DNA from: Hofstenia miamia
Lineage: Eukaryota; Xenacoelomorpha; Acoela
Length of the DNA: 64,000 nt
Direction: 5' to 3'
Assembly: GCA_004352715.1 (NCBI GenBank)
Contig: SCFE01000039.1
Span: 368,796 to 432,795 of the forward strand
The notes under the pieces were generated by a model. The model made no database searches. It was not told the DNA's origin and saw only the letters and a program-made list of their open reading frames with translations. A program made the position numbers and the translations under genes. Shown here piece after piece: positions 34,930 to 47,751 of the stretch (its first letter is position 1; each line of letters opens with the position of its first letter).

Positions 34930-37847
34930 CACGTCAGCCTCCCTCTTGGTTAGATTGGTTTTTGTTCACGCTAGTGGTAGCATAATTTCCTGTTAACAAA
35001 GACATTTAAATAAAAATTTGTTCAAATATACTTGGAATTACTGTTATATCTTGAAGTTGCATCGACAAATTGGGTAATTTTGTTAAAGAAATTTATCATT
35101 ATATATAACATGTATAACATAATAAAAGCCTAGATGATTGAAAGGCGTCAGGAGGGGATGATTACCTTATGAGCTTGATATTGTAAAGCCCATCCCAAAA
35201 GCGGGTAGGTACATGGATAGATAAACAATGAATTAGTGAGCTGTCATGTCTATTTCTAGCATGCATATAGCGATGAGCTTTTTGATTAAGGTTTGTTTTT
35301 GACATATTATGTAAGAGGTGAGGCAATAACAACTGTAATGGTGTGGTGAGTTAGAGATTAAGCTGTGTTAACAAGCAACACTACTGAAACTTTATTTTAC
35401 TTTTCTATACATTTGATGTTTGACATGAGTAATAGATTGAAGTAAGTCAGAGACCACGCTGTGATGAAGAATGGATTGAAATGGAGTCAGGAGAAGAGTA
35501 ATCTATTGCTTCATTAATAAATGCAACCTGAATACCATCAGTACTAGTCGTTATATGTAGATTTGTTTAATATTGGTATTCACATGTTATCATTGATATT
35601 TTTCGCCACTTGTAGATTCCTAAGCACATGTATATGAAGGTCAGTTCGTGACATCTTGCAGCAACAAGATAAATCACAGTTCCAGTCTCACTGAGACATT
35701 TATTCCAAGGACATTTATTCCCATAGATTGGGACAAGTAAATGCCATTAACTTAATGGTCCCTCAAAAACATTTAAAATTATGAAACCTATCTAAACTTT
35801 GCTAAATTTTTTTTGAATTTCATTCATTCTAAAGTTATCATATCTGTCTAATGCAGTATAAATTTAATGCTCCTGCAATTTAATGGGCTGCTATCAATGT
35901 CTCATGCTTGCATATCCTGCAGTTATCATTTAACATAGGTTTGCTCCTGTGCTGCTATTATCAGTGCTTTGGTTTCAATCTTCAGTTCTATCTCCTCAGA
36001 GATGGAATCGGATCCAACATTTTAAGATCCGATCCTATACGGATCAGATCCGATCCGAATTTTTAAAAAAAATTTAGTTTTCAATCCGAAACGGATCCGA
36101 ATTTAAATAAGTATTCTAACAAAAATAAACATGGACTTAAAAAATATTTATGTTTTTTTAAATGCGAATAAAAATTTTTAGAGCTTCAGTACTATTTTGA
36201 GATAAAAAATTGACATATACTTACGAAATATTGCATGCAAATCAACATATATGTAAGTTTTATAAAAATCTAGTTCCTAAAATTGTCATCAATTATAATC
36301 ATGATATATTTATAGAGTTTAAAGAGTTGAGTTTCTTGTAATATTAATTTTTTATATCAAAATACAAAACTAACCACTTTGCAATGTCACTATGAATTGA
36401 AGTTGTTTCAAACAAATTAAATTTGCTTCAAAATTGCAGCTAAAGCGATGAAAACACGAATAGCAGAAATAATGGCAAATTAAAGAACAACACAAAAAAT
36501 TTATTTTGCACGCCATTAAAAAATTGTTGTGGAGTGTATGGAAATCCATTACAGCAAAATGAATTTTTCAAACAAAATTTAAGAATTAAATATAAATTTT
36601 GAATTTTACTGAAATTGGATGAAAAATTTTGAATTATATAACAGCAGAATTAAATAAATAAATCCCCTATTAATAGCATGCCGACGGTATGGTTCCATAA
36701 ACATTTTTGGATTAGTGATTATGATCATGACAAACCTTCTGATGACTAATTTGATCTTGGCATTGCAAGTTGCTTAGAGTGCATATTTAAATGAGATATT
36801 TGATTGAAGAGCATCCCAAATTGTATTAGTATTTTTGGATTTTGCAGTGTTTGCAAAAGCTTACTTCTCTATGTTCTGTGTTTTTTCTTTGACATACATA
36901 TTAGAGAGAATCCTTTTCAGAATTCTGCTCTTCCATTTGCAAGTTTGTAAAAACAAATGTTTTTGGTTGCTTTACTATTTCTTCTTATGTGTTTGTTAAC
37001 ATGAATCACATGTACAGATTTGAAGTATTCGTCACCAATTTTATAAGTTTTTGGAAATAATACCGGCTTAAGCTGGCTTAAGCAAGGTGTGGAATGCCCC
37101 TCAGTCAGATTTTCAAAATTGCCTTTGACTGGTTAAATAAAAAATTTTCGATAAAAAATATTAAAAAATTCCAAATTAAGATGGTGAAGTGCATTTCTTG
37201 CATCGAATTCATCAATATTTCCAAAGAATTTGAGGGGCTTTGTCCAACTTTTGGTTACCCACGGCGGAGATATTTTTTGATCAAATATTGTCATGCTAAT
37301 TACTCCCAAAAGTTAGCAATAATCTGTTGTCTGAAACGCAAAAATTGATTAATTTACTAAACTAGAAAAATTATACATATATATGTCGGGTTCTAATTAA
37401 AATTGCCTACTCCTCCGTGTCTGTAATTTATGACGAGGGGTACTTTAATACGCTACTTAAGAGAAACTAAGAATGAGAAATATAACCATTTAATATGAAA
37501 TGTTTATGAAATTATAGCTTACTAAGGTGAAAATAATTTGAACACGCTTTCTATATACTTTAACTTGTAGTGAAGTAATGTGAATTATATACCAATGCTA
37601 ATAATATTTCAAATTATGGCAAGTTGCAAAACGTAACTAATGGATTTTTGTCTCAGCTTAATTCGAAAGGATCCCCAATCCTGTGCATTTTCCTTTATCA
37701 GGAGTTGAAGTCTGAGATACACCTGCGCTGGTCTGGGGTTGGACTAAGCATTTGGGAAAGATAGGCTGAAATTGAACAAATAAACTACTGTTTTAGTGAA
37801 TTCGCTATATAATTTTTAAAGTTTTGAAATTGTACATTAGTATTTAT
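34930..37847. other. No recognised gene; GATCCGA-rich patch at 36006-36102
   Basis: Unique AT-rich DNA. A short patch is dense in GGATCC, GATCCGA and their complements, like the subterminal repeats of some hAT elements. The 84-codon frame at 37094-37348 has no recognisable domain. Confidence 0.55.
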
Positions 37848-37849
37848 TT

Positions 37850-37894
37850 AATAATAATAATAATAATAATAATAAAAATAATAATAATGATAAT
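37850..37894. repeat. (AAT)n microsatellite at LINE boundary
   Basis: Trinucleotide AAT run with a few substitutions, directly 5' of the following LINE fragment. Confidence 0.9.
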
Positions 37895-39640
37895 AACTAA
37901 TTGAGGACGCTAGAGGCAAATGGAATTTTACGGAAATGGGTTGAGTTTCTAGAGAGGGAGTTGAGAAAGTGGCAGAGATAAACGAGCGCAGGTTGCGGTT
38001 TAGACGAGGCATATTCCAGGGAGACAGCTTAGCACCACTACTGTTTGTAGTTAGCTTAATCCCCATCATAGAAAAGTTAAAGGAGACATGTATAGGATAT
38101 TAGTTGGAAAAGAATGGAAGAGCATTGAGTCACCTGTAGTACATGGACGACCTGAAGATGTATGCTAGTTCAAGGAAGATGTTGACGAAGCAAGAGGAGA
38201 CATTGGAGAAAGCAAGCAGAGATTCTGGTTTGGAAGTTGGATTAGGAAAGTGTGCGACAGTGACAATGACCAGAGGCAAGTACATAGATGGAGATGGTTT
38301 GAGGACGAGCAGTGGGGATAAGACTGAGGAAGTCAAAGAGGGGTACAAGTACTTAGGTGTGATAGAGAAAGATAGAACAGATCATGAGGAAATGAGGACG
38401 AGGTTAAGAAAAGAATACAAGAAGAACAGTAAGGAAGGTACTACAGAAGTCAGCATTGAATAGGTGGAACAGCATAAAGGTAATTAATACGTGGGTTATA
38501 CCAGTGTTGAGATATTCGGCAGGAATAGTTAGGTGGAACAAGAATGAACTGACAGAATTAGACAGGGAGACAAGGAAGATACTAGCAGCAGAGAGAGCAT
38601 TCAACTTAAATGGAGATGTAGATAGGCTGCACATGGCAAGGCATAAAGGAGGGAAAGGGCTGCTAAGTGTGGAGGAAACTGTAGAAGCAGAAGCACTAGG
38701 GCTAAAGGAATGTGTAGAATAGCAACCTAGAGGATCCCTGCTAGAGGTCACTAAGGAGATAAGAAAGATAAGAACTGAGAGTGAAGGAAAAAAGGTATAC
38801 CAGAGTAGGATGAAATCAGAGAGACAAACAAGGTATAGGCAGAAGGCAATGCATGGAAAATACTGGAGGAACACAGAAATGTGTGACAGATAAGAGAGCA
38901 ACAAGTGGTTAAAGAAGGCAGGACTAAAAAGAGAAACAGAAGCACAGGAGCAAGCAATAAGAACAAACTGGGTGAAGAAGAACATAGACAGAAGAGTAGA
39001 AGTAAGTGATAAGTGTAGGCTATGTAAAAAAGAGGCGGAGACAGTAGATAATCTGATAGCAGGGTGTTAGAAGTTGGCGCAGAATGAGTATAAGTTCAGG
39101 CATGACAAGGTGGGAAGAATGGTACACTGGAGTTTGAGCAGGCAGCATGGGTTAGAAGCAGGAGACAAGTGGTATGAGCACAAGCCACAGGGAGTCATAG
39201 AGAATGATAAGATTAAGTTACTTTGGGTAATAGAAGCACGGAGACCAGACATAGTATAGTAGTGGTAGACAAAGAGAAAAGATTGGGAACCGTGATAGAC
39301 AGTAGTACCATAGGATAGGAATATAGAAAGCAAGGAGAAAGAGAAGATAGACAAGTACAAGGAGCTGGCAGAGGAAATAGAAAGGCAGTTGAAGTTAAAG
39401 AAAGTTGAAGTAGTCCCGGTAGTTGTAGGAGCACTAGGAGAAGTGAGTAAGAAGCATAAGAGATACTTGACGGAGTTGGGAGTAACAAAGTGGGGAGGAG
39501 CAGTAGCACAGAAGGCAGCATTGCTAGGAACAGCTAGAGTCCTGAGAAAAGCTCTCAGACTCCCTGAGAACTGGTGAGTTCCCAGAGCTGAGAGGGATAC
39601 CAGCATGAATCTGTGAGAAGTAACAAGAATAGTAATAATT
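37895..39640 (+). mobile_element. 5'-truncated R2/R4/NeSL-like LINE with restriction-like endonuclease
   Basis: This is a truncated LINE of the site-specific type, distinct from the two upstream families. It retains the second half of the RT, the C-terminal zinc knuckle and the restriction-like endonuclease region. The sense strand is purine-rich and more GC-rich than the surrounding DNA. No (A)n tail or target duplication was found. The clade within R2, R4 and NeSL cannot be fixed by eye. Confidence 0.85.
37905..39577 (+). pseudogene. R2/NeSL-like LINE protein remnant (RT thumb, zinc knuckle, endonuclease)
   Basis: Across frames the order is RGIFQGDSLAPLLF (RT motif with FQGD), YMDDLKMYASS (catalytic YxDD) and GLGKCATVTMTRG. 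Next come EGYKYLGV, INTWVIPVLRYSAGI and DVDRLHMARHKGGKGLLSVE. A Cys-rich knuckle follows, CRLCKKEAETVDNLIAGC, in which the expected His is Asn, then KFRHDKVGRMVHW and ARRPDIV. The Asp of RRPD and the Asp a few residues on (VVVDK, next frame) match the restriction-like nuclease core. The last block, EVVPVVVGALGEVSK and ALLGTARVLRKALRL, ends with a TGA at 39577. At least six stops or frameshifts break it. Confidence 0.87.
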
Positions 39641-40108
39641 TTCTCTTGAAGAACTGAATTTAGTATTTTCAATTCAATGCCCAAATTTCATTGATAGTTT
39701 CTATTCTAAGATACTTTACTTTGATCGAGCAAGCCGCAAATTGTAGCAAATTTCTTAAAAAGTCTCATGAAGATATGCTGAATTGGAATGAAGTAAACTG
39801 GAGAAGATTGGGGCTGGGCAGAGATTGGCCTAAATTTTTTGATTAGATTTATTAAAATCTAACAAGGTAAGAAAATTCTAGAGATCACTACTACAAAAGG
39901 AAAGAAGTGTTTCCTATTGAAATTAGGAACAGTTAACAGTGCATGAGGCTGTATTTGAAACTCGCCTCACCCACTGATCTACGGAGCAATAAGTGTGTTA
40001 GCTAGCCTAATAATGGTTGCATTGGTGAGGAATAGGGAGAAATAATTTATTGTTAGTAATTGATAACATAAACATTCATTATGCTTCTTCCGTTTGTTAC
40101 GTTAAACT

Positions 40109-40111
<3 letters not shown>

Positions 40112-40142
<31 letters not shown>
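40112..40142. repeat. (TA)n microsatellite
   Basis: About 15 TA units. Confidence 0.95.
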
Positions 40143-40143
<1 letters not shown>

Positions 40144-40965
40144 GTTCCCTCCTCATAGAAAAAGCTGGGTGTGCCCCTGAAGTAATGTGACATAATTGGC
40201 GAGAAAATGGATAAAAGAATAAATAACTAAAAAATACTTTTAGTGATTTTATATTATGTATTGATTATTGCCTTATTATAAATCAACAATTTGTACAAAG
40301 AGTAATTAGTTACGGAAATACTATCTGTCAGCAAACGCTATTGAAAAATTGCAGAGGACAAAATCGACCTGCTAATTAATAATAAAATTGTGACAAATGG
40401 TAGACGATAACACATGAACAACATTAAATTATGAAGGACAGGTACATGTTGATTTGTTTGCATATTTTGATGTACTATAAAGTAAAAATCTGTGAATAGG
40501 TGCAAGACAGTTTTCAATAAAAATAAAAGTTCAATCAATTGTCTTGTTAAACAAACTCATCTTTGTGTAGAATACAAAAATATTTACTAATGAATTTGTT
40601 AAAACTCAAATCGCCAAGCCACTGAACTACAAGGGATCGGCGTAAGCAGGAGTTGTAATTAAATTCATTTTATGAGCTAAGGATGTACATGCCGAAGTTT
40701 TCTATGTATGTCTCTAATGTGTCAATTGTGCTATTTTCCACAAAAACTTTAGAAAAAGGCTTCGTTATCTAAACGATATCTCATGATGTACTATATTATA
40801 TGAATTTTGTTCAATATTCAATGCGTTTTTCTGAAAATTTTCATCAAATTCTTTGTTCATTATTTCAATTAAGACTTTATTTTGAATAATTAACTTGCTT
40901 GAAATTATTGGTTCTATATGTGTTCTATGAACTATCATATTATTCTTTGCTAAATATTTTAACCT

Positions 40966-40967
<2 letters not shown>

Positions 40968-41017
<50 letters not shown>

Positions 41018-41080
41018 NNNNNNNNNNNNNNNNNNNNNNNNNNNNNNNNNNNNNNNNNNNNNNNNNNNNNNNTATATATA
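40968..41080. repeat. (TA)n microsatellite split by a 55-N gap
   Basis: At least 25 TA units, then 55 N at 41018-41072, then a few more TA units. True length is unknown. Confidence 0.95.
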
Positions 41081-43911
41081 TTATATCAATTTTTATTAGG
41101 TTCAGCTATGATTCATATATTGCTTGATTGTCTCAATTTGACACTCAATTCATCTTTCTAATTGCATATTAAACAAATGTGGCGCCGGTATTGAATTTAG
41201 AATTTCCCATTTAATTCCATTTTCTAATTTGATATATTTTTGAAATTTGGAAAGAAAAATTTTTTTTCCTAATTATTCAATAATTCTTGAAAAAAGTCCA
41301 TAAGAATCTTTTATTTTAAAATTCAAAATAAAATATAAAAATTTTTTTCCACAACATATTGAAAAATAGTTTTTTTTGTTATATTTTTTTAAAAATGTAT
41401 TAAAAAAAAATTTAATAGTCAATCATGCTAATAGAAATTCAAGATGCAAAACCTTTTATTTTTAAAGTCTATATTGCAATTTCAGGTTTAGAAAAAACTC
41501 CTGATGATATTAAAAAATGTTTCAACAATTCAAATGATACACGTCTAAGTAATCATATTCTAGCTTGAGTTTTATCTCAGTGGAATGCCACCAAAAACAT
41601 TTAGTTAGAGTTATAATTGTTTGCAAGGATAAAATTTATAATTTTTTATATAACATAATGAATTTTCTATTTTGGACTAACTACAAACAATCATTTTATT
41701 ATATTGATGCAATATATTGGATTAGGTTGTTTGCAAAGAAATTTCAAATTCTTAGAAGGTTCAAATGAATGACATACAATATGACTGAATTTCCAAAAAT
41801 ATGAAAATAACTGACGACTGTGATTGTTAGATGAAATCCATGCAATGGTTTATTCAATAAGAAATTACGTAATGGAATGTTTAAATAAAATGCTGTTTTA
41901 CAAACCTTTAGCCTTATTTGGAAAATTTTATATACATACAGTGCATTAATTGTACTAGTTTTAGGAATATTGTAATTGTGCAGTTTACTCTATTAAAGCA
42001 AAGAAGTTAATGTCAATGTATATTTCAAGAGCTTTCGAATGAGTACCATAGGGCGAACATTTTCTACAAAAAGCATTCTAAGATGTAGACTTTTTGCAAT
42101 AGTTTCGTCTGTATTTTCAAAATTGTTTAGGTAAAAATTGATCCAAGTCTGCTATAGTAGCTCTGTAGGAGGATTTTACTGCTAAATGTGGAACCAAGGC
42201 CTATTGTAATCCCGGCCTAGTGATTAGCAGTAATATCAACGAAAATGAGGCCAAAAATGCACTTGGCTTGCAGGCCAAAATTTGATGTAACAATCCGTTT
42301 TATATTAAAAAATCAAAAAATTTGCTATTTTAACCATCTCCACGGTTTCTTAAAGATTTTCTTTTCTTGATAGCCGTAAAACATACATCCAAATATAATG
42401 AAGCCATTAATGAAAAACAATAATTTTTTACAATTCAAAATCAATTTCTTGATGTGCATTGAAAATGTAGAATGTAGATTTACAATATCAGAAATAAACA
42501 TCTAAGGATTTTATTTGAAAATGCAGTATTTCTCAAAATATATTGTACTTCTTTACTTGTAAAATTCCTTAAGCTGTTTGACGAACCCCTTGTTTCTTTC
42601 GAAGCGAATATAGTGATTGTAGGACTACCAAAAGTGAAAGGATATTGTGATATTCTTTATTTTAAATACCTCGACAAAATTTAAACCAATTCTGTATATG
42701 TAAAAACATTTTATAGTTTCCTTTCGTTTTCAGTACTGGAAATCGCCAGGCCATGGTTAAAAAAGGCCTTGGTGAAACTACTATAAAATGTTTGTGAAAT
42801 AAGCTTTAGTAAAATAATTATCAGAACGATTCTAATTAGGGTAGGAACTAGGAAAGGGGAACTGCATGAACGCATAATGACTAACAATATCAAAGAGTCT
42901 CCACTTAGTCCAGAATTCACAAGAAATGAGATTGATACATGCGTATTTTAAAAGATTATTATACTAAATATTTTTAGAACATATTTATAATAAGGTCACC
43001 ATTGCTTATTTCGAGCAGTATTGCAAGCATAAAAAAGCTATTAAGCATAAATCTCGCTTAAAAATACAATAATTTTCCTTAAATTTCTTAAATGGCAAAG
43101 TACATTAAATACTAATAATCCTGCATAATATATATATATATAGGCAAGCACTAAGATAACATAAATCTCACCTAAAAAATGTCCACATTTTTTAGTGATG
43201 CTCTCTTTTCTGCAATCATAATTTAAATCATTTTTCGTATTATTTATATTTTTATATGTTTATTTAAAATACAATTCCGAAACTAAATTTTTTAAATACC
43301 AAAAAGAAAACCAACATAAATTGCAGATTGGAATTATAGAGTATATACTAGTAAATTGTAATTAAATATTTATTAAATTTATTAAATATAATTAGAGTAG
43401 TAAAATACATGTCAATCACATAACCATGCGCCTATATCTGGGACTGTTAAATGTACATTAGCCAAGATAGGGTTAAAGCTTATTCCCTCATTGACAAATT
43501 TAGTTACATGAAATCATCTTGTCATTAAAGCAAATAGTAAGCAAATGATTTAATCAAAAGCAAATCAAAATGTATTGAAAACTCAATCAAAATGCCTTTT
43601 AGAAAAGTACTAGTTAATTGAAAGACAATATTATTAAACACAGGATATAAATAAATTCAAACTAATAAGCATGTGTATAAAATGTCTGCATTCTGATGTC
43701 AGCTCCGTGATATACAATGGCCAATCACAGCTAAAGTTGACTAGAGGAAAGTTTGTAATGGTTTCTGGGAAGCTAAATGTCTATTTTAACGGTTCTAAGG
43801 CTGTGATGCTCCAATATATGCATTGTATTTGTTAACCACTGCTTGTTGCTAGTCAGATATTATCAATCTGTAATGTAAGGATATTTCTCATATGGATAAT
43901 TAAAAATGGTA

Positions 43912-45803
43912 CATTGTGATTCCATTTTTTTTGACCATATTGCAATCAATTTTGTCTTTTTTCAATCAATTTTGCCTTTGTACAAGCATATTGACTTTGT
44001 TGGCATCCATTTCATCTCTGTTGCTGACATAAAAAAGTATAATTATTAAACTTGTCTGATTTACAAAACAAGCGCAATTATGTAAATGATTCATACATAT
44101 TCATACATAACTTTCATATTTCTAAATTGCAAGATTTATCTACAACAATGCAGACAGAACAACAGGAACAAAAGACAATTATCCCAGTAGTAACACCAGA
44201 AAAAATTTTAACTTTGATAAACACATTGTTTCCACCAAGTTTAAGAGAAAGGATTGTGTTCTTTATCTTGATGTAAGCAACCAATTATATATTATCTGTG
44301 TTCTTAGTTTGAGAAGAACTACAGGAGCTATAATTTTCAAAAGAGATGGAGCAGCAGATTATATGCAAGCAGCAGCTAAAGGTGATGATCATATATCAAA
44401 GTTGTCTAAATCCCAAAAGGAGTTCAAAACACTGTGGGTAGACGATGATTGTTTATTGACACTGAAACAGCTTATAAGGAAAACTGTTCATACTATGGAA
44501 ATATTTGTTTCTAAGTTATGCATTGACAGTGTGCTTCATGATATCCATTATTCTTTGAAAAATACAAATCCTATTCAAAGTGCATGTAATTATACAAGCA
44601 CAACTGACTCTAGATTTGGGTATTCCAAAACTTCTGACATTGGAATTAAAGTAAAGCATTGAGTCATTTCCATTCCTGGATGAAGCTGGATTTGCGTGTA
44701 TACAACACCACAGAAAAGTGGATCTGTAAGATAGAAGTCCTACTTCCCTACTCCAAAAGTAGAAACATCTGTTGTAGCAGCAATGACAAAGGATGGTATG
44801 ACTTATCATACTATTAAGGGACCACCAAACTAATTAAATATCTTTTTTCTGTTTAAGATATCATCAAATGATATATTTATTTTAACTAATATACCACAAT
44901 AAAATATTTTTAATATGAATCCAGTTATAAACTGGATGTGTTTTAGAATGAAAAAAGGCTTTTTAGTGCAAAAATTGTAAAAACAAGGTTCTTAAAAATT
45001 CCTTCTGTCACTTTATAATTTCTAACATTTTAATTTTGCATGCCAAATTTTAGTAGCATAGGAGCATCTTGCCAATAAATGGAAAACAAGAATATCAATA
45101 CAGCAAAATATACATTTTGAGAAAATTGCAGTTCCAGATAAGACATTTTTTTTAAAACTTTCTTTCTGAAAAAATGTGTTATTTAACTGATTTGGTCTGA
45201 ATGCTCTCAATCATATTATTGTTGTATATATCATCTAAGAAAGGGAGATTTACATACGAAAAAGAGGTTATATTAGAAGATGTGTGGTTTGGTGTGATTT
45301 GCTTGTTGGAAATTGTTCATCTTACAATTGTTAATGAAAATTGGAAAATGGAAGCAATATATAAATATATATAAATTACTTGGAAGTATACACATTAATT
45401 ATTATAAAAAATGCAAAAATCTCAAAATTACCCCCATCTCTCCCTCATCAACTTTATAACAGTGTAGCCTTATCATGAGTTAAGAGGCCATCAAAAGCAA
45501 GCTTACTGACATCAGTTCTGAAGATTTTAGTAGATATTAGACACATAGGCTTAGATATCTTAACAAATCATCCAACAGAGAACACATTGCCAATCAAAAT
45601 GATTTTATATAATGTGCATTTTGCCTTTAATTTTTTATCAAATTTCCGTTATTTTGAAACTGCAAAATTATGTCTTATTTGTTTTTAATATCTAATAAAT
45701 TTTCCTGTTTTGAAATTTCAAGGTAATATTGTTTGCAAAAAAGACAAAATAGATTGAAATAAGGACAACAGAAATTGCAATAGTGACAAAATGTATCACA
45801 ATT
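43912..45803 (+). mobile_element. IS630/Tc1-type DNA transposon with long TIRs, 1,892 bp
   Basis: The left end starts CATTGTGATTCCATTTT and the right, reverse complemented, AATTGTGATACATTTTG. The similarity runs for about 85 bases through ATTGCAAT, TTTTGTCTTTTTT and a final CAAxxATATT word, so the TIRs are long and internally repetitive. TA flanks both ends (43910-43911, 45804-45805). The interior carries the N-terminal half of a transposase. No second catalytic Asp motif or Asp/Glu block was found to the right, so the 3' half has decayed or been replaced. Confidence 0.82.
44052..44830 (+). pseudogene. IS630/Tc1-type transposase pseudogene, N-terminal half
   Basis: Across two frames the reading is an N-terminal region, then RRTTGAIIFKRDGAADYMQAA, a helix-turn-helix-like block with LTLKQLIRKT and VLHDIHYSLK. 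After a stop at 44660 comes FLDEAGFACIQHHRK, which contains the first catalytic Asp, and then VVAAMTKDGMTYHTI. This order (TLTLKQI, ALHxxHYSLKRT, FLDEAGFN, SVxAAMxxxGMxYH) fits a eukaryotic DDE_3-type transposase. Three frame breaks make it non-functional. It lies within the TIRs given for the element. Confidence 0.75.
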
Positions 45804-45805
45804 TA

Positions 45806-46559
45806 CTATATTTATATGACTATGCATAGTGTTAAATAATTTCAATTAATTTTCAATGACCTATCAATTTACAACCCTAAATCAGGCGAAGTAACATACA
45901 ACCTTAACAAAGGCTACAAAATATATTGTTGATTGTGATTTTTCTTGCTTGTGTCAACAGTGATTAGTTATATAAAATTATACTTATTTTTTACATCAAC
46001 AGAGATTTAATCACCTACAAGATGCCGTTGTAAGGTGAAAGTTCTATTTGCTAACTTATAGTGATATAAACAGTGGAGTGCCGTTTGACTTTCATATAAT
46101 TTTTGCAGTTTCCTGCATTTTTCTTAAATCTACCTTCTTTGTACTTAGTAATTCCCTGCTTTCTTCATTTTGTGTTGGCGGCCCAAAAATAGGAAGGCTG
46201 TGTACACGCAGGTTTAAAACAATACCACATATAAAATAAACAGTCACTTAGAAAAAATTTATTAGATAACCATAGATTTAGAAAAAATTATCAGGTATCA
46301 CTATTTAGCTCTGCACTTTTCTTGTAATAGTAAACAATAAAGGAAATCACTCTTGATGTTAATTAAGATGAATTGTCACTTATGAGGTACCGAAATGCAT
46401 ATGCAAAAGCGTTTTTCTATTTCCTTCATCAAATGATTTTGTTCAGAATCTTGAATTATAAATTTCATTCAAATTTCAATGAAAAATGGCATGATTTATG
46501 AATTTATTTAAATATTATTGTTTTCTAAAATACAAAAAGTATATACCAGTGAGTATTTA
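45806..46559. other. No recognised gene
   Basis: AT-rich sequence with no recognisable motif on either strand. Confidence 0.55.
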
Positions 46560-47751
46560 AACTAAGCACTGCAATCAGGAAAGCTGAGGTCAGTTGTATT
46601 AAACTTTAAAAAGTCGGCAAATTGTGGCAAGTGATAAATGAAATGTGGACCTCCTCCTTCAGAATACATTCCTTGACCTACAATCAGGTTAACGAAAATA
46701 TAGAGACAGCTTACTAGGAACAAGTTGTGTGCTACTATAACACGTCTAGTTTGTAGGATGGCAATCTCCATGACTTGTGTGCGTTAATCAATTCATATGA
46801 AGTATACTAACTTCTTGAAGATTTGAATGTCAATAATGCTACAGATGAAAAGAGCATCCCGAATCATATCGGCAGATCTTATTTTGCCCATATCTACCAT
46901 TAAAACTTTCTGGGCACTTCTCCCAATTAATTGAAGACAAGCCTTATTTATCCAACATCAAAAACATCGCCATCATTTTAATTTCTAATTCGGCCAATTA
47001 ACCTGTTGTCTACATCTGGGAAACTATTATCATTAGTCAAAGACGAAACTCCTAATGACCCGAGATCATTTAAAGTAATAATCAGCAGCAGTAGAATTTG
47101 CTGCCCTCTTGGAAAAATCACAAGCTTCATGGATAGAAATGACTTTTTTGGTGCTCATTTTCAGTCCTATTGCTTCTGCAAGGTGCTTAATACAATCTGT
47201 CACCAAAACTGTTGAAAAAGCTGAGTGATTTTAGGTTACCCATCAGCTTTATTGAGTGGATGCTTCATACCTTAGTGATCAGAAATTTCAAGTTATGCTT
47301 GGAGATTTCCAAACAATCTCTACACAAGAAAAACAGGTGCCTCACAGAAATCAATTCTCAGTCCTTGGTCATTTGCCTTATATATTTTAAGACCTTCAAC
47401 CTGGTAACTCCCAAATTATCTGACAGTATAGTGAGCTTTTCTGGACAGCTTAAAGACAGTATTCTATTTGTCACTCATCGGTTTTACGAAAGAATCAAAT
47501 CTCAAATATAATGAACACAGCAACTACATCACGCAAAAGGCTTCCAATGTTTTCAACTGCATCATCTTAAAATTGTAGATCACAAATATTTACTAACCAG
47601 ACTAATGTTCTTAAGTGCTAATTTGAAACGTGTGCACACGTGGTTATAAAATTTTTGGCAGCCCAAACGTTCGTATCAAGCACTGCAGAGAACACCTCAC
47701 ATTCCATAAAATAATTGTCTAGGCTCGAAATGAGGCACGTGAACCCATGTG
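46560..47751 (-). pseudogene. Decayed coding stretch of unknown identity
   Basis: On the minus strand long protein-like blocks follow one another in changing frames. They include GFTCLISSLDNYFMECEVFS (from about 47745), ILSLSCPEKLTILSDN (about 47475), DCIKHLAEAIGLKMSTKKV (about 47190), NKACLQLIGRSAQKVLMVDM (about 46945) and, from 46771, MEIAILQTRRVIVAHN. Only a few stops interrupt each block; two of them are TGA where Trp would fit. I do not recognise the protein. The block around 47190-46990 loosely resembles the segment after the active site of some LINE reverse transcriptases. It ends exactly where the hAT terminus begins. Confidence 0.4.

Larger units (their letters stand above)
39641..43909. 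other. No recognised gene; two (TA)n tracts and a gap
   Basis: AT-rich unique DNA including (TA)n at 40112-40142 and 40968-41017 with the gap at 41018-41072. Small frames (for example 41565-41768, 42711-42920 minus) show no domain. Confidence 0.6.

Noticed and set aside
38404-39684. Long minus-strand frames (193 and 205 codons) rich in Leu, Ser, Phe and Pro
   Set aside because: They are the complement of the purine-rich LINE coding strand, which carries clear RT and endonuclease motifs on the plus strand.
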